This document shows positions 25,329 to 33,234 of a stretch of 34,236 nucleotides of DNA, piece after piece. Under the pieces are notes generated by a model. It had not been told where the DNA came from. It did not search any database and worked only from the letters and a program-made list of their open reading frames with translations. A program made the position numbers and the translations under genes. Position 1 is the first letter of the stretch. Each line of letters starts with the position of its first letter. The stretch is from Chloroflexota bacterium (GTDB lineage: Bacteria > Chloroflexota > Anaerolineae > Promineifilales > Promineifilaceae), in assembly GCA_003696605.1 (NCBI GenBank), contig RFGV01000237.1:1-34236 (forward strand). The letters are read 5' to 3'.

Positions 25329-27311
25329 CTATAACAAATTGTTTGCGGAGTCGTCAGCTTTTCTGCGGCTAACGGCTGACATTGCATCTCGGGCACGATT
25401 GATGCTGAAAACGATGAGGGGCAATCTCCGCAACTGTTCCTTGTAGGTCTCAATTGCTTCGATATCGTTCATCTCCTTTGCTTCATCAAACAATTGTTTT
25501 ACTTCGTTTAGCAAGCGGCGGGTCTTTTCTAATCGCCAGTCCAGAACTGATTTGGCCAGTTCATCGGCCAGACGTTCCAATTCGGAGTCAGGTGTGGGTG
25601 GGAATGTGAGCAACGTTTGCACCCGCTCCTGAAGCACGTTATCTAAACTATCGCACAAATCCTCAATCGTGGCAAACGGAGAGGCGTGGCTGATCTGGCT
25701 TAGGTGACGGAAGAGTGCTTTATCTTCGGCTGTGGTAAAGTCGGCTTCACGCACGGGTGGTTGACTGTTTTGGGTTAATCGTTGATTAACGCTTGTAAGT
25801 AGTTGTGGATGGCGAAGGCATTGGCTGAGGTAATTGGCTTCGCGTTTGTGGGTAGCAATGATGCCACCATTGATTACGGCCGTTTCCCCATCGCCGTTTC
25901 TCCTCTTACCCACGCCCACAGCCACCGAACGGACTGGTACTTCCGAAGAAGACGGCCGTTTTCGCCCCCCATCCTCTACCCGAATCTGTCGCAAAGCCCG
26001 CTCATCCACATGCAAAGCACGCGCCAACATCTGCCAATAATGATCACGCTCCACCGGATCCAACACATCCCGAATCAGCGGAATCACTCGCCTGGCAGCA
26101 GCCGTTTTCGCCTTACCATCATTCAAATCCAGGTTACACGTCACCACATCAATTACATACGCCACCACCGGCTGCGCTTTTGCCAGCAACTTCGGCCAAG
26201 CCGTTACATCTTCCCGAATCAACTTATCCGGATCGTAGCCAACTGGCAACGTCACAACACGAATATCTGCCTGCAAACGCCCTTCCTGCCGCAACAAACC
26301 CCGGGCATCAAACCGAATATTTACCTCCCGATCCAACGACTCCCGCGCCACCTCCAAACTCCGCATTGTGGCCTTAAACCCAGCGGCATCGGCATCCAAC
26401 GCCAGTACAAACTGCTTTGTGTACCGTTTCAGCAACTGTAACTGTTCATGGGTCAATGCCGTTCCCATCTGAGCCACCACATTCCGAAAACCTGCCTGCC
26501 ATGCCTGAATCACATCCATATACCCTTCAACAATCACTGCCTGACGGGCTTCTCGGATATGCCGTTTGGCCATATCCAGCCCAAATAACAGATGGCTTTT
26601 GTTGAACAAGTCGGTTTGTGGTGAATTCAGGTACTTTGGCACACCGTCTTTATCCAAAGTACGTGCGCCAAACCCCACAACACGGCCGTTTACATCCCGT
26701 ATTGGAATCATCAGCCGATTACGAAACCGGTCATACTTTGTTCCCCGCTCTTCATTAACCGTCAACAAACCGGCTGCCAGCAACTCATCATCATCATATC
26801 CTTGTGCATTAAAATGAGTCCGGCACGCATCCCATGAATCCAGTGCATACCCCAACCCAAAAGCCGCTATCGTTTCCTCCTGCAGACCACGCTCCAACAC
26901 ATATCGGCGGGCATATTCAGCCTGTGGCGCATGTAAAAACAGTTGATGAAAATAATCAGCTGCAGCAGCCAACAATCGCTCCTGTCGGGTCACTTTGGCC
27001 TGTTTTGCCTGCTCCATGGGCTTGGTTTCTTCCAATGACACACCAGCCCGCTTGGCCAAATGTTCCAATGCTTCCCGAAAGTCCCATCCTTCTTTTTTCA
27101 TCAAAAAGGAGAAAACATCACCACCTTCGGCGCATGCACCAAAGCAATGCCATGTTTGTGTTTCGGGAAATACGTAAAAAGAGGGGGTACGCGTGTTTGG
27201 ATGGAAGGGGCAAAAACCGGCATAGTTACGCCCAGATTTGCGTAGAGCAACATGCTCCGATACAACATCGACAATATCCAGGCGATTCTTGATTTCTTCC
27301 GTTACGCGCAT
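25329..27311 (-). CDS. dnaG: DNA primase
   Basis: Bacterial replicative primase, 660 residues from ATG 27311 (MRVTEEIKNRLDIVDVV, the usual N-terminus); a TTG 13 codons upstream is less likely. The N-terminal zinc domain has Cys34 and His37 (CPFH) and then Cys56 and Cys60 in HCFGACAEGGD. The second pair is C-x3-C, where the usual primase spacing is C-x2-C. The TOPRIM core shows VIVEGYMDVIQA and LALDADAAG. The C-terminal helicase-interacting region contains two ACGGCCGT copies (25876, 25952) in a linker of low conservation; a third copy is at 26682 (NGRVVGFG). It is the first gene of the dnaG-rpoD unit. Confidence 0.96.
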   Translation of the reverse strand: MRVTEEIKNRLDIVDVVSEHVALRKSGRNYAGFCPFHPNTRTPSFYVFPETQTWHCFGACAEGGDVFSFLMKKEGWDFREALEHLAKRAGVSLEETKPMEQAKQAKVTRQERLLAAAADYFHQLFLHAPQAEYARRYVLERGLQEETIAAFGLGYALDSWDACRTHFNAQGYDDDELLAAGLLTVNEERGTKYDRFRNRLMIPIRDVNGRVVGFGARTLDKDGVPKYLNSPQTDLFNKSHLLFGLDMAKRHIREARQAVIVEGYMDVIQAWQAGFRNVVAQMGTALTHEQLQLLKRYTKQFVLALDADAAGFKATMRSLEVARESLDREVNIRFDARGLLRQEGRLQADIRVVTLPVGYDPDKLIREDVTAWPKLLAKAQPVVAYVIDVVTCNLDLNDGKAKTAAARRVIPLIRDVLDPVERDHYWQMLARALHVDERALRQIRVEDGGRKRPSSSEVPVRSVAVGVGKRRNGDGETAVINGGIIATHKREANYLSQCLRHPQLLTSVNQRLTQNSQPPVREADFTTAEDKALFRHLSQISHASPFATIEDLCDSLDNVLQERVQTLLTFPPTPDSELERLADELAKSVLDWRLEKTRRLLNEVKQLFDEAKEMNDIEAIETYKEQLRRLPLIVFSINRARDAMSAVSRRKADDSANNLL

Positions 27312-27385
27312 TGTCCAGGTGCTTCCTGATTGATTTTTGCCACTTGCCAATTTGTTTTGCAGGAAATAGTAGCCAGAATAAGGTA

Positions 27386-27391
27386 ATTATA
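27386..27391 (-). promoter_or_regulatory. Candidate -10 of the dnaG-rpoD promoter
   Basis: A perfect TATAAT on the - strand, 75 bases before the dnaG ATG, within TGGGGTATAAT (27386-27396), the same 11-mer as before ctaA. The -35 region at 17 bases is poor (TAGAAC). Confidence 0.42.
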
Positions 27392-27501
27392 CCCCAGTGC
27401 GAGCAATTGTTCTAAATTTCGAATAAATTTGTAATGGACTAAACGTCTTTTGGGGGTAAAGGATGCGTAAAAAACAGATTTCAGAATAAAAGATGTCTTG
27501 T

Positions 27502-27537
27502 AAAAAAACGCCCCATACACAGTAACGTATGGGGCGT
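27502..27537 (-). terminator. Rho-independent terminator of glyQS
   Basis: A perfect 11-bp stem (27508-27518 and 27527-27537) with an 8-base loop is followed on the - strand by seven T, the first of which pairs in the stem. It starts 24 bases past the glyQS stop and precedes the dnaG promoter. Confidence 0.93.
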
Positions 27538-27560
27538 GGGTTTGTGTTGTTTGTTTTTGT

Positions 27561-30533
27561 CTAGAATCCTTCCAGGTGGGAAAGGTCGGCAATGCCTTTG
27601 GGAAGATCGGCTATGTTTTGTAACAAGGCCAGGCGATTTTGCCGAACGGCCGTATTTTCATCCATCACCAACACATTATCAAAGAAACGGGTAATCACTG
27701 GCTCCATTTGCCGCAAGCTTTCCACAAAGGTTTCAATCGAACCATTCATGGCAGCGGCAGCAGTTTGCCAGGCAGCAGCCAATGCCTTTTCCTCATCCAG
27801 GGTAAATGCTTCTGGGCGCAGCTCATACCGCTCATCCAGCCCGCGCGTAATACGAACACAGCGGGCATAAGCGTCCAACAATTGTGCCCAGTCTGGCTGT
27901 TGAGTCAGTTCATGGAGTGCGGATACAGTACGTGCCGCAGCGTACGGGTTATGCCCCTGTTCGGCCAATACTGCCTTTACAACAGAGGCCGGATATCCTT
28001 GTTCGCGCAGCATGTTTTCCAAACGGCCGTTTATAAACGCCATCACCTCCGCCAGCACCGTTTGATCACCCACAATGGGCAACAGACGGCCAGCTTCTGT
28101 CAAGCCTGCTCGCAAATCAAATTCCGTCTTATTCGCAATCAGATTTTCAATTAGTTGCAGAGCGGCTCGCCGCAGCGCAAACGGATCATTAGAGCCTTTG
28201 GGCGCAAGCCCCACAGTGAACAATCCCATCAGACTATCCAGCCGGTCAGCAATTGCGAGGACCAGACCGGGCCGTGTATGGCTGACACTTTCGTATTGTT
28301 CAGCAATGGCTTGGGCAACTGTTTCTGGCTCACCACTAATCCGCGCATAATGGCCACCCATAATGCCTTGCAAAGAGGTCATTTCTATAACCATTTGCGT
28401 AGCCAGGTCGGCTTTGGCCAGGGAAGCAGCACGGCTGGCAACGGCCGTTTCTGTCTCATCCAGCCCCAACATTTTCGCAATAACCGGTGTCAGCCGTTCC
28501 AAACGATGCGTTTTATCCAGCATTGAACCCAAATCAGACTGGAAGGTAAGGGTAGCCAGCTTGGGTACAAACTCTTCCAGCTTGTGCTTGCGATCGTTGT
28601 TGTAGAAGAATTCAGCATCAGCAAAACGAGCCCGAATCACATGCTCGTTGCCATCCACCACCACGTCCAGATGCCGTTCATCTCCATTCCGTACAGAGAT
28701 AAAGTAGGGCAGCAAACGGCCGTTTCCATCATACACCGGAAAATAGCGCTGATGTTTTCGCATCACAGCCACCAACACCTCTGCCGGCAAAGCCAAAAAC
28801 CGCTCTTCAAACTGCCCCCGCAAAGGAGTCGGCCGTTCCACCAAATTTGCCACTTCATTCAACAAATCCGGATCGGCCGGAATCTTTCCTCCCTTTTCTG
28901 CAGCCAATTTCTCCGACACCGTCGTAATCAACTCCTTGCGCCGCTCCACATCAATCACAATACCATTACGACGCATGATCACTTCATAATTTACGGCATC
29001 ATCAATTGGCAATTCCGGCGAACCAAACGGCCGTAATCCCCGGCTCTTGCGGCCACTCACCACGCCAGCATAACTAAACGGAACCACATCTGGCCCATAC
29101 ATCGCCACAATCCAGCGAATAGGACGACTAAACGCCACATTCGTATGATTCCATCGCATACTCTTTTGGAACTTCAAGGCAGCAATCAACTTCGGCAACT
29201 CTTCAGCCAGCACGGCAGCTGTTGGCCGACCTGCCTCATGCACCACTGCCGCCACATACCGTTTACTTCCTTCGTCAACCACCTTCAAATCGGCCACATC
29301 CACCCCTTTGCTACGGGCAAACCCAATGGCCGCCTTCGTAGGATTTCCATCCGCATCAAAGGCACGATCAGCAGGTGGTCCCTTCACTTCCGTTTCCAGA
29401 TCAGCCTGGCGTCCGGCCAGGTTACGCACCATCACAGCCAAACGGCGTGGCGTTCCTTGTACCAGCAAACTGCTATAACTCAACCGCAACCGTGCCAACA
29501 TTTCCGGCACAAGCTGCCGCAACTGCTCTAAAGCCGACTCCAAATCAGCTACCGGCAACTCTTCCGTGCCAATTTCTAACAAAAACGCTTGTGGCTGCTC
29601 AATCTGGGCAAATTGCACCCGGGGCAACGAAAATGTCTGGCGGGATTGTGACCACATATCCATCAATGGATATTCCAGCTGTTGCCGCTGCTCCAAATAC
29701 AACTCAGAAATACGCCGGGCTACGTTTCGCATCCGCCGAAAATAATTGGCACGCTCCGTTACACCAATCGCCCCGCGCGTATCCATAATATTAAACAAAT
29801 GGGAGCATTTCAGATTGTAGTCATGTGCGGGTACAACCAGCCCAGCCTCAAGACACCGAATGGCTTCCCTTTCGTAGGTATCGTACACTTGCCGCAGCGC
29901 ATCTACATCAGCCAGTTCAAAATAGTATTTGCAGTGTTCAATTTCGGCCTGAAGCAAAATATCCTGGTAAAGGATGCCCGCGCCATAATCCATTTGCCAT
30001 ACACTGTCTTTTCCTTGTAATGCCAGGGCAATACGGTCGAGGCCATAGGTGATCTCTACTGAAACGGGGTCAAGTTCCTGGCCTCCTGCCTGTTGAAAAT
30101 AGGTAAACTGGGTGATTTCCTGACCGTCTAGCCAGACTTCCCAGCCCAATCCCCAGGCACCAAGTGCTGGGCTTTCCCAGTTGTCTTCGACAAAGCGAAT
30201 GTCGTGTTGCCGGGGATCGATACCAATGGCTTCCAGGCTTTTCAAGTAGAGTTCTTGTGGATTGCCCGGATCGGGCTTGAGGATGACTTGGAGCTGGTGG
30301 TGCATTTGCATTCGGTTGGGATTGTCGCCGAAACGGCCGTCATCCGGACGGATGCTTGGCTCAACATATACTACATTCCATGGTTCGGGTCCCAACACAC
30401 GTAATGCTGTTGCCGGATTCATTGTACCGGCACCCACCTGCACATTGTAGGGCTGTTGCACCAGGCAACCACGATCTTTCCAGTATTCCAATAAACGTAA
30501 AATAATGTCTTGAAAGCTGAGTTGGCTTGTCAT
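27561..30533 (-). CDS. glyQS: Glycyl-tRNA synthetase, fused alpha and beta subunits
   Basis: Charges tRNA-Gly in the cytoplasm. The 990 residues join a complete class II alpha subunit (about residues 1-305) to a complete beta subunit. The alpha part shows [19 protein letters not shown], then [19 protein letters not shown] and [19 protein letters not shown]. The beta part starts at [18 protein letters not shown] and ends with a DALR-type anticodon-binding region. The subunits are separate genes in E. coli; fused forms are known in some lineages, such as Chlamydia. There is no stop or frameshift at the junction. Six ACGGCCGT copies are present, including 28441 (ETAV) and 28716 (NGRL). The start has AGGA only two or three bases before the ATG, which is close. 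Confidence 0.95.
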   Translation of the reverse strand: MTSQLSFQDIILRLLEYWKDRGCLVQQPYNVQVGAGTMNPATALRVLGPEPWNVVYVEPSIRPDDGRFGDNPNRMQMHHQLQVILKPDPGNPQELYLKSLEAIGIDPRQHDIRFVEDNWESPALGAWGLGWEVWLDGQEITQFTYFQQAGGQELDPVSVEITYGLDRIALALQGKDSVWQMDYGAGILYQDILLQAEIEHCKYYFELADVDALRQVYDTYEREAIRCLEAGLVVPAHDYNLKCSHLFNIMDTRGAIGVTERANYFRRMRNVARRISELYLEQRQQLEYPLMDMWSQSRQTFSLPRVQFAQIEQPQAFLLEIGTEELPVADLESALEQLRQLVPEMLARLRLSYSSLLVQGTPRRLAVMVRNLAGRQADLETEVKGPPADRAFDADGNPTKAAIGFARSKGVDVADLKVVDEGSKRYVAAVVHEAGRPTAAVLAEELPKLIAALKFQKSMRWNHTNVAFSRPIRWIVAMYGPDVVPFSYAGVVSGRKSRGLRPFGSPELPIDDAVNYEVIMRRNGIVIDVERRKELITTVSEKLAAEKGGKIPADPDLLNEVANLVERPTPLRGQFEERFLALPAEVLVAVMRKHQRYFPVYDGNGRLLPYFISVRNGDERHLDVVVDGNEHVIRARFADAEFFYNNDRKHKLEEFVPKLATLTFQSDLGSMLDKTHRLERLTPVIAKMLGLDETETAVASRAASLAKADLATQMVIEMTSLQGIMGGHYARISGEPETVAQAIAEQYESVSHTRPGLVLAIADRLDSLMGLFTVGLAPKGSNDPFALRRAALQLIENLIANKTEFDLRAGLTEAGRLLPIVGDQTVLAEVMAFINGRLENMLREQGYPASVVKAVLAEQGHNPYAAARTVSALHELTQQPDWAQLLDAYARCVRITRGLDERYELRPEAFTLDEEKALAAAWQTAAAAMNGSIETFVESLRQMEPVITRFFDNVLVMDENTAVRQNRLALLQNIADLPKGIADLSHLEGF

Positions 30534-30606
30534 TTATTTTCCTGAAGTTTCAGTTAATTTTGTTTTTGTAATTTTTCGTTGTTCTTGCTGGTTTTGGTAT
30601 AACCGG

Positions 30607-30634
30607 ATTGTACCATGCACAGGGTTGATGTCAG
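30607..30634 (-). promoter_or_regulatory. Candidate promoter of glyQS
   Basis: On the - strand CTGACA (30629-30634) and TACAAT (30607-30612) each match the sigma-70 consensus at five of six bases, with 16 bases between. They lie about 74 bases before the glyQS ATG. No T-box features were recognised in the leader. Confidence 0.55.
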
Positions 30635-30690
30635 TTACCAATGCGTTAATTTACAAGGGGAAATTATAACATGCCCCCTTAAATAGGGCA

Positions 30691-31479
30691 TCAGGATTCA
30701 TCTTTGGGGGCAAAAAGTGCGGCTTCGCGGCGCAGACGGTGCAGAAAATCTACAGATTTGAGGTTGCGCTCCAGGATGTGGGTAAGGTAATGGTGCATGA
30801 GTGTTTCAAGTTCATGGTGTAACGGCCGTTTCAGTCGCAGAACGGCCACTGTTTCCCACGGACGTGTTTGCAAATACCGCAACACTTTCACCGCCACGGC
30901 CGAAATTGGCTTTGCGCTTCTATCCTTGTCCTGGCATTTAGGACACAATATTCCACCTAATTCTGTTGAGAAAAACTGGTCCTGTTCCTGAATAGCCTCA
31001 TCACATCCTATACAACGGAACAACTGGGGTTGAAAACCGGCCAATGCCAGCAAATGAAGCTCATAATATCGCGCAGCCAGCAACAAATCATCGGCCGTTT
31101 CCAGCCAGCCAAGCCCCTCTGCCAGTAATTTGTACATACCACCATGCGGATCTTCTTCCACAGTAAAGCGATCTAGCAATTCGACTGCATAAGATGCATA
31201 CGTTGCTCGCACCAGATCCTCACGCAAGGCAGGATATGCCTGTATCATTTCAGCCTGCGTAATAATGTCCATATCCCGGCCTTGTGCCAACAAAAACCTG
31301 GATCGCATAAACAATTCCACGTGGCCTGTCTTTCGGCTTTGTGGCTTGCGTGCACCTTTGGCAATAGCCCGAATTTTGCCATATTCCCGGCTGAACAGTG
31401 TCAGCAGCCGGTCTGCCTCACCAAAATCAGTTCGGCGCAAAACAATGGCTTCGGTACGAAACGTTCTTTCTCTGGGCAT
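30691..31479 (-). CDS. recO: DNA repair protein RecO
   Basis: RecFOR-pathway mediator that helps load RecA on SSB-coated DNA and anneals strands. The 262 residues start with the OB-fold pattern RTEAIVLRRTDFGEADRLLTLFSREYGKIRAIAKGAR, then VELFMRSRF and the helical domain. A zinc site is formed by CIGC and CPKC. The length is typical. It begins 9 bases after cdd, so the two are probably cotranscribed. RecR, its partner in the pathway, is encoded 2 kb further right. The ACGGCCGT at 30822 encodes the RP of LKRPLHH. Confidence 0.94.
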   Translation of the reverse strand: MPRERTFRTEAIVLRRTDFGEADRLLTLFSREYGKIRAIAKGARKPQSRKTGHVELFMRSRFLLAQGRDMDIITQAEMIQAYPALREDLVRATYASYAVELLDRFTVEEDPHGGMYKLLAEGLGWLETADDLLLAARYYELHLLALAGFQPQLFRCIGCDEAIQEQDQFFSTELGGILCPKCQDKDRSAKPISAVAVKVLRYLQTRPWETVAVLRLKRPLHHELETLMHHYLTHILERNLKSVDFLHRLRREAALFAPKDES

Positions 31480-31488
31480 AATCGTCTT

Positions 31489-31899
31489 TTATTGGCCGGG
31501 TAAATGTTCCGGGCCAAAATGGTCAGGCAACAAGGTATGGAGTGATGTCTGACGCACATTTCCGGCACTGTCGCATAAAAATATGGGAATATCGCCGGCA
31601 AATTCAACAAGGACCTGACGGCAAGCACCACATGGGGAGCCCCCGTTGTCGGTGCAAATGGCCACAGCGAGGATTTGTTGTTGCCCTTCGGAGACCATTT
31701 TGAAAACGGCCGTTCTTTCCGCGCACATCGTTAAACCATACGAGGCATTTTCTACATTCACACCAGTAAAAATACGGCCGTCTGCTGCCAGCAACGCCGC
31801 CCCCACTGCATATTGGGAATACGGAGCATATGCCTGTGCCCGAGCCGCACAAGCTGCTGCTACCAATGCTTCCTGTTCTGCTTTCGTTACCACACCCAT
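31489..31899 (-). CDS. cdd: Cytidine deaminase
   Basis: Homotetramer-type cytidine deaminase of the pyrimidine salvage pathway (cytidine or deoxycytidine to uridine or deoxyuridine), 136 residues. Visible motifs are YAPYSQYAVGAALL, then GVNVENASYGLTMCAERTA with the catalytic CAE (zinc Cys and proton-shuttling Glu), and SPCGACRQVLVEF with the other two zinc Cys. The start ATG 31899 lies 6 bases after the stop of the glmU-like gene, which carries an AGAGGA. Two ACGGCCGT copies (31706, 31774) fall inside conserved motifs: CAERTAV and DGRIFTGV. Confidence 0.96.
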   Translation of the reverse strand: MGVVTKAEQEALVAAACAARAQAYAPYSQYAVGAALLAADGRIFTGVNVENASYGLTMCAERTAVFKMVSEGQQQILAVAICTDNGGSPCGACRQVLVEFAGDIPIFLCDSAGNVRQTSLHTLLPDHFGPEHLPGQ

Positions 31900-31905
31900 A
31901 TCCGT

Positions 31906-32940
31906 CTAATCCTCTCCACGAACAACCGTAAACGGCATCACCTGTGTCCCTGACGCCAATTCCACCTTTTCGACAACAGCCTGAGTTACAATACACCCAT
32001 CCCCCAACCGGGCATCTCGTACAATCGCATTTGGGCCAATCACACAATCCTCACCAATCACCGTTTGTCCCTGCACATAACTATTCGGCCAAATAATAGT
32101 ATCCTGCCCAATTTGCGCTGTATCGTCAATATAAACCGTCGCTGGATCGATCAAAGTCACTCCTTGCTCCAGCCAATACCGATTGACACGCCGCCGAAAT
32201 GCTTGCTCCACCACGGCCAATTCTGCCCGCGTTCCCGCACCCAAACACTCATCCGGGTCTTCCGCCACCAATGCTTCTACACCCCGTCCCTGTCCAACAG
32301 CCATTTCAATCAGGTCAGTCAAATAATATTCCGGGCCAGAACGTGCCTGATGCAAGGGTAATTGGTCCAAATTATTCCAAAGCCATTCTGCATCAAAACA
32401 GTAAATACCGGCATTTTGTTCCCGAATAGCCAGTAATTCGGTGGCATTGGGGCGCCGACGCGCATCAGTCACTTCAACAATCTCAACAACACGGCCGTTT
32501 CCATCCCGCACCACACGCCCAAAAGAGCTTTTCGGATCCCCAATCACAGACAACATGACAACAGCCACACCCGTCTCTGCCTGCACCGTTGCCAATTTCT
32601 GCATCGTACCGGCCCGCAAGAGCGGCATATCCGCATAAGTCACCAACACCTGCTGGGTGCGCCCCCGCAATACAGAACGTGCCATTTTGGTTGCATGGCC
32701 AGTACCAAGCTGCTCTGGCTGTTCTACATAAAGCGCCTGCTCACCCAAAAGAGCCCTTACTGCCTCGCCGCCTGATGGCCCAATAACCAACACCGGAGGA
32801 ACGTGGGAAACGGCCGTAGCCGCTGCAAACACATGCGCCACCATCGGCCTCCCCCCCACCTCATGCAAAATCTTCTGCCGTTTCGACCGCATACGCGTTC
32901 CCTGCCCGGCAGCCAAAATCACAACACCCAACTCACTCAT
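31906..32940 (-). CDS. GlmU-like UDP-GlcNAc pyrophosphorylase with short beta-helix
   Basis: A nucleotidyltransferase resembling the N-terminal uridylyltransferase half of GlmU. It has VVILAAGQGTRMRSKRQKILHEVGGRPM at the N-terminus, then QLGTGHATKMA and LVTYADMPLLR (metal-binding Asp), ATELLAIREQNAGIYCFD and GPEYYLTDLIEMA. A short left-handed beta-helix follows (about residues 255-344: IGQDTIIWPNSYV, IGEDCVIGPNAIV) and the protein then stops. At 344 residues it lacks the distal coils with the acetyltransferase site of the ~450-residue bifunctional GlmU. It probably makes the UDP-sugar step only. I choose ATG 32940; TTG 32973 is possible but lies in the tRNA terminator T tract. The ribosome site is weak. 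Confidence 0.85.
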   Translation of the reverse strand: MSELGVVILAAGQGTRMRSKRQKILHEVGGRPMVAHVFAAATAVSHVPPVLVIGPSGGEAVRALLGEQALYVEQPEQLGTGHATKMARSVLRGRTQQVLVTYADMPLLRAGTMQKLATVQAETGVAVVMLSVIGDPKSSFGRVVRDGNGRVVEIVEVTDARRRPNATELLAIREQNAGIYCFDAEWLWNNLDQLPLHQARSGPEYYLTDLIEMAVGQGRGVEALVAEDPDECLGAGTRAELAVVEQAFRRRVNRYWLEQGVTLIDPATVYIDDTAQIGQDTIIWPNSYVQGQTVIGEDCVIGPNAIVRDARLGDGCIVTQAVVEKVELASGTQVMPFTVVRGED

Positions 32941-32975
32941 ACCACCAACCACACTCGCCAAACATAATGACAAAT

Positions 32976-33011
32976 AAAAACAGGACTGAGGCTTTACATC
33001 TCAGTCCTGTT
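32976..33011 (-). terminator. Rho-independent terminator of tRNA-Gln
   Basis: A perfect 12-bp stem (32979-32990 and 33000-33011) with a 9-base loop is followed on the - strand by TTTTTATTTG. It begins 5 bases past the tRNA 3' end, so the tRNA is a short single-gene transcript. Confidence 0.93.
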
Positions 33012-33016
33012 GTCTG

Positions 33017-33089
33017 CTGGGGTGGTAGGATTCGAACCTACGAATGGCGGATTCAAAGTCCGCTGCCTTAGCCACTTGGCGACACCCCA
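33017..33089 (-). tRNA. tRNA-Gln (anticodon UUG)
   Basis: A complete 73-base cloverleaf can be read on the - strand. It has acceptor TGGGGTG pairing with CACCCCA, a D arm with CCAAGTGG, and anticodon stem GCGGA/TCCGC closing loop CTTTGAA with anticodon TTG at 33054-33056. The T arm is GTAGG-TTCGAAT-CCTAC and the discriminator is G. The 3' CCA is not encoded (the next bases are CAG). The UGGGG start and G discriminator fit glutamine identity. Confidence 0.97.
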
Positions 33090-33102
33090 TCATGACAAGC
33101 AA

Positions 33103-33131
33103 ATGTTAGCACAATGCCCCACTTTTAACAA
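33103..33131 (-). promoter_or_regulatory. Candidate promoter of tRNA-Gln
   Basis: On the - strand TTGTTA (33126-33131) and TAACAT (33103-33108) are separated by exactly 17 bases. TGC directly before the -10 makes it an extended type. Predicted initiation is a few bases before the tRNA 5' end. Confidence 0.55.
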
Positions 33132-33234
33132 GCCCTGAAAGCAAAAATTTTGTCTCCCACTAGCAACAAGCAACTTGCTCTCTGGCACGTCAGATTACCT
33201 TGAAGTTTGACTATGCCATCTTGCCAAAAGCCAA

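Larger units (their letters stand above)
82..32817. repeat. Highly iterated palindrome ACGGCCGT, 36 copies
   Basis: Exact octamers start at 82, 1125, 2187, 2686, 5232, 5591, 6283, 6878, 7157, 7386, 8713, 8783, 12908, 14117, 16292, 16394, 17825, 18896, 19351, 23512, 23528, 24465, 25876, 25952, 26682, 27646, 28023, 28441, 28716, 29027, 30333, 30822, 31706, 31774, 32491 and 32810 (counted by eye). Chance expectation for an 8-mer in 34 kb is about 0.5. Flanks favour GGAA on the left and TTCC on the right, so the long consensus approaches GGAAACGGCCGTTTCC. Thirteen further sites differ only at one edge (TCGGCCGT or ACGGCCGA). Thirty-two exact copies lie inside genes. Confidence 0.95.

Noticed and set aside
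30661-30690. Inverted repeat ATGCCC...GGGCAT after recO as a terminator
   Set aside because: The stem is only 6 bp and the following - strand sequence (GTTATAATTT) is not a T tract; it could equally be part of a promoter region.
33141-33185. Possible recR terminator (short inverted repeat AGCAA/TTGCT)
   Set aside because: Only a 5-bp stem, and the T-rich stretch is about 16 bases away; not convincing.
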